Assembly (NCBI RefSeq): GCF_029227915.1
Contig: NC_079876.1
Location: 26,447,828 to 26,511,827 of the forward strand
DNA: 64,000 nucleotides
Reading direction: 5' to 3'
DNA from: Hydractinia symbiolongicarpus
Lineage: Eukaryota; Cnidaria; Hydrozoa; Anthoathecata; Hydractiniidae
Shown: in pieces, positions 59,415 to 64,000 of the stretch
Position numbering within the stretch: position 1 is the first letter of the stretch
Layout of the letters: each line of letters begins with the position of its first letter
Position numbers and translations under genes: made by a program
Notes under the pieces: model-generated
Databases searched by the model: none
Told to the model about the DNA's origin: nothing
What the model saw: the letters and a program-made list of their open reading frames with translations, nothing else

Positions 59415-60057
59415 TTTGTTAACGAAATCTGATTAAACCTTCTACACCAGAAAAAACGCGGTTGTATGTTCAACTTAAAAAAGGCGCCAAAAATGCACAG
59501 AAACGAAATAATATAAATCAGCAGAAAAGTCCTGATAAGGAGAGTGTTTGCATTATACTTGGTTAAAATAACTGAGTTTTAAGAACTTATTAAACAATTG
59601 AATGAGTTCTCTAATTAATATATCAACAGGAGTTATTTAATTCTTAATTAACGTATCAGGAGTTATTAGTTGTGGAACACATAGCTTCTAGTTTCGGCTG
59701 AAAGCTCAAACAAAATCCTGATCTTCTGGTATTTAAGTGAAGATATGCGTATCTCGGACGCGGTTAGTAAAATTGACGTTTAATCTTCGATCTTAAAAGT
59801 TGCATAGCTCAGGTATGGAAAAGATTTTTGTTTTTTGTGAATACTTCGTGTGTTTTCTATGCTTCTGTATGCTAATAAAGATACCATTACATCTATGTAA
59901 ATCTTAGTAAAATCATTTTATTGTCTTGGCTATATTTGACATAACAGGCCAGCTAGCTAACGTGGTCAGTGTCAGGAGATAGCAATACACGGACAGCTAG
60001 CTATTTTGTGCTTTTCTCCCAAGTTTTTTATTTAATTTGTGCTATCCATCGTTATTA

Positions 60058-60316
60058 CTTCTTATGTTATCTTTTACCAACGTGAAGTTAGCCACGTGCC
60101 ATTACTTTACCCTTAACTAACAACATTTTTTCGAAGATCCCATAAATTTCCATTTTTTCTCGCTAACAATCTTTTCATTTTAAACCTGATTTCTAACCAC
60201 CTTCTATTTTCAGGTCGGTGAACCTAAGCACTAGGGAATAGTATGGGCCTGCATCTTAATTTCTTTGTTACCAAGGTTCAGTGTGTGCAAGCCGGAACTA
60301 CATCACAACCAGGGGG
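60058..60316. other. Right flank of the array; no gene recognised
   Basis: Unique sequence begins TTCTTATGTTATC after the last GTTATTAC. This is the likely ancestral upstream flank of the array genes. Confidence 0.5.
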
Positions 60317-60325
60317 TGGCGACCC

Positions 60326-60383
60326 AAACTCGTCCCCAAGACCAAATATGAAAAGCATAACAAGTACTGGGGACGAGGTCGAC
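60326..60383. mobile_element. 58-bp MITE with 9-bp target duplication
   Basis: AACTCGTCCCCAAGACC at the left and ACTGGGGACGAGGTCGAC at the right form inverted ends. TGGCGACCC flanks both sides exactly (60317-60325 and 60384-60392). Same family as 16778-16892 and 30025-30074. Confidence 0.8.
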
Positions 60384-60392
60384 TGGCGACCC

Positions 60393-62160
60393 TGGAACTT
60401 GTCAATTTCGCAAGAAATTAATACTAATCAGCATTATTGTTTTTTTAACAATATTAAAAAAAGTCTTGTCTTGATGTTTTTTTACCAGCCTCGTCCCAGG
60501 TATTCTTAAATCAGAAGGTTGACTTTATGGACTGGCGCCGAAAATTCGTCTTATTAGCCTTCAACTAAGCACTAGCGGCTCCAGGCAACAGAGCCTGGGG
60601 ACAAAGTGACACGTTTTCTACTTTGATTTTTTAAACTATGATATATCTACGGGAATGAGCATAATTAGTTTATAATTTAAAATATTTACGGAACACCAAC
60701 AAAAAAAATCAGATGATCTCATTTCGCAACACAATCACCACAATCTTTTTAACAAGCCGTCTCATTACCTCATCAACACCGATTGATCTTTACCCTGGAC
60801 TCTCATCCAGAAGTATCAATGATCATACAAGAAGAGATTGCAATTCATTTCCATTAACCTCTTCTGTGCAATTCTATCGAATAAAATTTGCAATCGATAT
60901 TTGTAGATCGGCACCGCAAAAATACCAAGGTTATTGGACGTCAATAATTGCTTCCAACTCTCCGTGTCCGTTCTGGATGGACGATATTCACCATTTAGTT
61001 TCAATACTATTGGCATCGATACAATCAAACTGCACCGCATGGATTAATAATTGTGGATCATAAAGCAGCACTTCATCAACCGCTTGAGCTGCATCTGGGT
61101 GTTTTAAAAAAAGTTCATGTTTTTCATGTTGTTCGATAGAAGTTTAATCTATTTGTTAACCAATCCTTGTCAATTTTGAAAAAGTTAGCCCTATCTTTAA
61201 AACGCTGCGGACAGAAGCTGATAATGAAAGAATGCCGCTGGATGGTCTTTAGCTTTTGAATTCTGCAAAGGTTTTTGCAATAATATAGCAAAGCATCACC
61301 ATAATGTCTTGAGAGCTATTTGTTTCAGCAGACTATCTGTGGTAAAGTCAAACAGTTTCTTATGTTTCTTCTGCCTGAGAATCCAGATGGTGGCATAAAC
61401 ATGTTCATTTTTTCAGTAAACATTGTCGTCTTTCGGTGTTTATGGATCTATATACGAGGGTCCGTTCTAAACAAATGTTCGGCCGGCCCCGTGTCCTTGA
61501 ACTCGTGATTTTGTGGATTTGCATTTGCAAAGTCTGGTTTGTATTCATCTTTCATACTATACTAATCTAGTTGGCAACCTCTCTGTTTCCAAAGTCTTTT
61601 TTAGTATACCCTGATTCGTTGTAGTTGTGTAGTTAGTTAGTTTTTTTTTATCTTCACAACAAGTTTTCTGCAACGAAATTCAACCTCATAATTAGTATCA
61701 AAATAACACTACTTCTTGAGTCACCCCTCTCCCTTAACATCTCTATTCCAAGTTTTAGAAACATTAATAAAACCCAATAATTCGTAGAGGGTTCGCCATA
61801 TTTTCAGGGTAGGGAATGTTAATATATATTTAGACCCTATCTTACTTGTATCAATACACCTCCTCTAAGTTGTTCACTCATTTTCTAAACAAAGTGAATT
61901 TAATAAGGCCTTGACCACGTGCATTATGGATAATTATTATTTTCTGAAGAACTATAAAAATAGTCTCACTACATGACAATTTAGTATGTTGTTGGTAGCA
62001 ACCCTACATAAAACATATGTGAAGGAATTACATTTTTTTTTTAAATTAATCACAAAAATTTGATTCACTTTTCTTCATGGCCAGAGCCTTCTTAATTCAT
62101 AACACTTTACTTCCTTTTTTTTCAATTCTTAATACTCTCAAAATGAGCAATAAATACTCT
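60393..62160. other. No gene recognised
   Basis: Contains further CCTCGTCCC/GGGGACAAAG-like pieces near 60485 and 60595 that may be decayed MITE ends. A 116-codon plus frame at 60713-61063 shows no motif or splice context. Confidence 0.4.
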
Positions 62161-62262
62161 AGCATTCCCCATCTAAACCATGGCCCCTCCTGGAAATAAT
62201 AGACAAAGTATATCCCTCCATGAGGCTAGCCATGTAAAAATACGCACATATATCTTTCTCTC
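62161..62262 (+). mobile_element. SINE tail fragment, copy D
   Basis: Contains AAGTATATCCCTCCATGAGG, then CTAGCCATGTAAAAATACGCAC, the reverse complement of the tail of copies A and B, ending in ATATCT/TCTC repeats. Only the 3' part is present. Confidence 0.65.
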
Positions 62263-62341
62263 TTGGATCCTCTCTGTAGGACTCTTGATAGAAGTACCAA
62301 TAGGAACGGAAGAGGCTATCCTGGGTGAACAATTTTAATAT

Positions 62342-62442
<101 letters not shown>

Positions 62443-62944
62443 TGTGGTAAGCAGTAAAGTGATCAATATATTGGTGGCTAATATTGCTATTGCTTTTCCA
62501 GAAATATCTTGAAAAATACAGACTGCTAAACTTTCAATTTGCTGTACCAAGTTAACAGTAATTTTTAAGTGATCTTTCTCATGTCACATTTACATTATGT
62601 TCACATAAATATATTAAATATTAAATAAAATATGTTATATATATAATATACTTTTTTATCAATACACTCAGAAGTTTACCTATAGGCACCTTCTCAGAGT
62701 AAGTAGCATTTAGAATCACAAAACCATCCAAGAATTATGCAGCTTGTTAGCTATAGCTATAGGTATTTTCACTTTTAACCAAAATATGAAATAGAAAAAT
62801 TTGATGTAGCCAACTGTATTTTACATGGCGTCTTTTACTTTTACTTTTTCTCTTGAGAACTACCTATAGTAGTAAAAACTGGGTTAGGAAGATATCGAAT
62901 CTATCTTTATATAGACAAAGTTTAAAAAAAATATATTTATATAC

Positions 62945-63151
62945 CTTAAGTTCCAGCTGATACTTCTGTCGGTCCTGCTTGATCTCCTTCTTTTTTTCGC
63001 TAATGCAGGCAGTAATTTTTTTTGTAACGTTCGACAAGTAAAATTTTTCTCCTTCTTTTACTACCCAAGGTAGTAAAAGAAGTAAACGTTTTGTTAGCTT
63101 TAAATATGCCAGAATAGTGGTTTTATCTCCCCTTCTTAATCTTTCGATCAT
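62945..63151 (-). CDS. Unassigned internal exon, 69 codons
   Basis: Bounded by TTAAAG/ATG at 63151 and a GTATAT donor after 62945, phase 0 on both sides. Reads LKLTKRLLLLLPWVVKEGEK, then a Lys/Glu-rich helix-forming stretch (KKITACISEKKKEIKQDRQ). Coding character is good but no family was recognised. It could start at its first Met or be internal. Confidence 0.4.
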
Positions 63152-63364
63152 CTTTAAGGAAAGAAAGTTTGAATACAACTAACTTTCATTGACTTCCTTA
63201 ATTTAAGCTTGGTTTCTATAATAAAAACCATAACTGTTGTGCAACTGTTATGCAACAAGATGTAAGTTATTGGAAACCAAGTTTAAAAAAATTTAAAATT
63301 AAACTTACCTGACCACAATTAACATTGATTACGATAACTAATTTTTTTCCTGCTAACATTTTCT

Positions 63365-63983
63365 TCATATGATAAAAGCTGCTTTTTGGAAGATACTGAT
63401 TTTCAGAGAATGATTTACCTCAAGCATAGTTGTATGAACTGGTTCGGTTATTTTCCCAAGATCCTTCATCAATACTGGCTCGTTAACTATTTTTATTAAC
63501 TTTGAGTGTGCCTCCAAGCCTATGATAAGCCATTCTTTTCTTAGCATGTCATTGTCAGAGAATGTATCATGGTCACATTTTTTATGGTGCTTATTATGCG
63601 ATAAAGAGTACTTATTTACGCAGTGATGTACGACTTGAACCTTTCTACCAGCTCCTGGACATTCCCTGTGCGTGTTGCTATGGACCAGTAAAGGTCGTTA
63701 ATGATGTCTGGTGCCCATTTTCTTAGGATTTTTGAATGTAAGGAAAAATTCAAATTGAAAACGCAGCTAAAATGTATCTCCGAAAAAAAACTAGGTGATT
63801 TAGGCGCCTTTTTTTAGATTCCTTTACAACTTTTTTAAGAATTCCTTCTCCAATATACCATGTATCAAATTGATGATGGATTTTGATGAACCTAGATTCA
63901 TAAAGAATTTTTGGAATTTTTATATATTGACATTGACTAAGTGTTTTAACCACGACACACCTCAACAAAAATAACATTACCAA
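63365..63983 (-). pseudogene. Transposase-derived relic ('H..FD.WH ... LEVxHSL' family)
   Basis: Three minus-strand frames in order: 63983-63750 with KIHHQFDTWYIGEGILKKVV; about 63740-63621 with RKWAPDIINDLYWSIATRTG; and 63640-63365 with KKCDHDTFSDNDMLRKEWLI, then VHTTMLEVNHSLK. The sequence of 'D.WH..K.I.KKL', 'NHLYW' and 'HT..LEV.HSL' is familiar from a widespread transposon-derived family in fish and cnidarian genomes. Frame breaks and a mutated WH motif (WY) indicate decay. The window ends before the N-terminus. Confidence 0.6.
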
Positions 63984-64000
63984 GAATCTGTCCTCATTTT

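Larger units (their letters stand above)
49646..60057. repeat. Tandem array of five 2.06-2.10 kb units
   Basis: Units: 49646-51701 (2056 bp), 51702-53800 (2099), 53801-55900 (2100), 55901-57962 (2062) and 57963-60057 (2095). Each begins CTCCAACTTTACAGCAATC and ends CTATCCATCGTTATTA. Units 1 and 4 share variants (class a); units 2, 3 and 5 form class b. Each unit has one complete gene and the 5' part of another on the minus strand. Similarity between units appears very high by eye, so amplification is recent or homogenised. Confidence 0.95.

Overview
The window is animal nuclear DNA: AT-rich, intron-bearing and crowded with transposable elements. Intron-split genes, a mitochondrial ATP synthase subunit, a secreted pancreatic-type lipase and a lipoxygenase point to a metazoan. 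The Helitron and SINE content and 3' splice acceptors placed just before start codons suggest a cnidarian, possibly a hydrozoan. That placement is an inference.

Layout. 1.6-5.3 kb: secreted pancreatic-lipase-like gene (minus, at least 7 exons). 6.7-11.9 kb: ATP synthase subunit d gene (minus, 6 coding exons) with a foldback element, a 60-bp repeat block and a tRNA-derived SINE in its introns. 12.4-14.3 kb: broken pogo/Tigger transposase. 14.6-15.8 kb: small single-membrane-span mitochondrial-type protein gene (plus, 3 exons, COX6C-like). 16-23 kb: gene-poor, with a MITE, a long minisatellite, a truncated LINE and disrupted coding relics. 24-33 kb: lipoxygenase gene (minus) that appears pseudogenised, with two non-autonomous Helitrons in its introns and a minisatellite that has copied its own splice donor. 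34-38 kb: an unassigned reading frame with one stop, then a head-to-tail row of non-autonomous Helitrons and another SINE.

39.8-46.1 kb: a decayed large Helitron carrying, in order, a 2A-like motif, a cysteine-peptidase-like domain, a DUF6570-like zinc-binding region, the Rep (HUH) domain, a Pif1 helicase and an endonuclease/exonuclease/phosphatase domain. 49.5-60.1 kb: five tandem 2.06-2.10 kb units, each with one intact intronless gene for a 97-112 residue Cys/His-rich (HNH-like) protein plus a 5' fragment of a second paralog. 60-64 kb: small MITE, SINE fragment, an AAT microsatellite, one unassigned exon and a transposase relic.

The host genes show no shared pathway. The tandem gene array with its HNH-like product, and the many-domain Helitron with its satellite elements, are the most unusual parts. 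All exon boundaries were read by eye from GT-AG signals, phase and family similarity recalled from memory; no database search was run.
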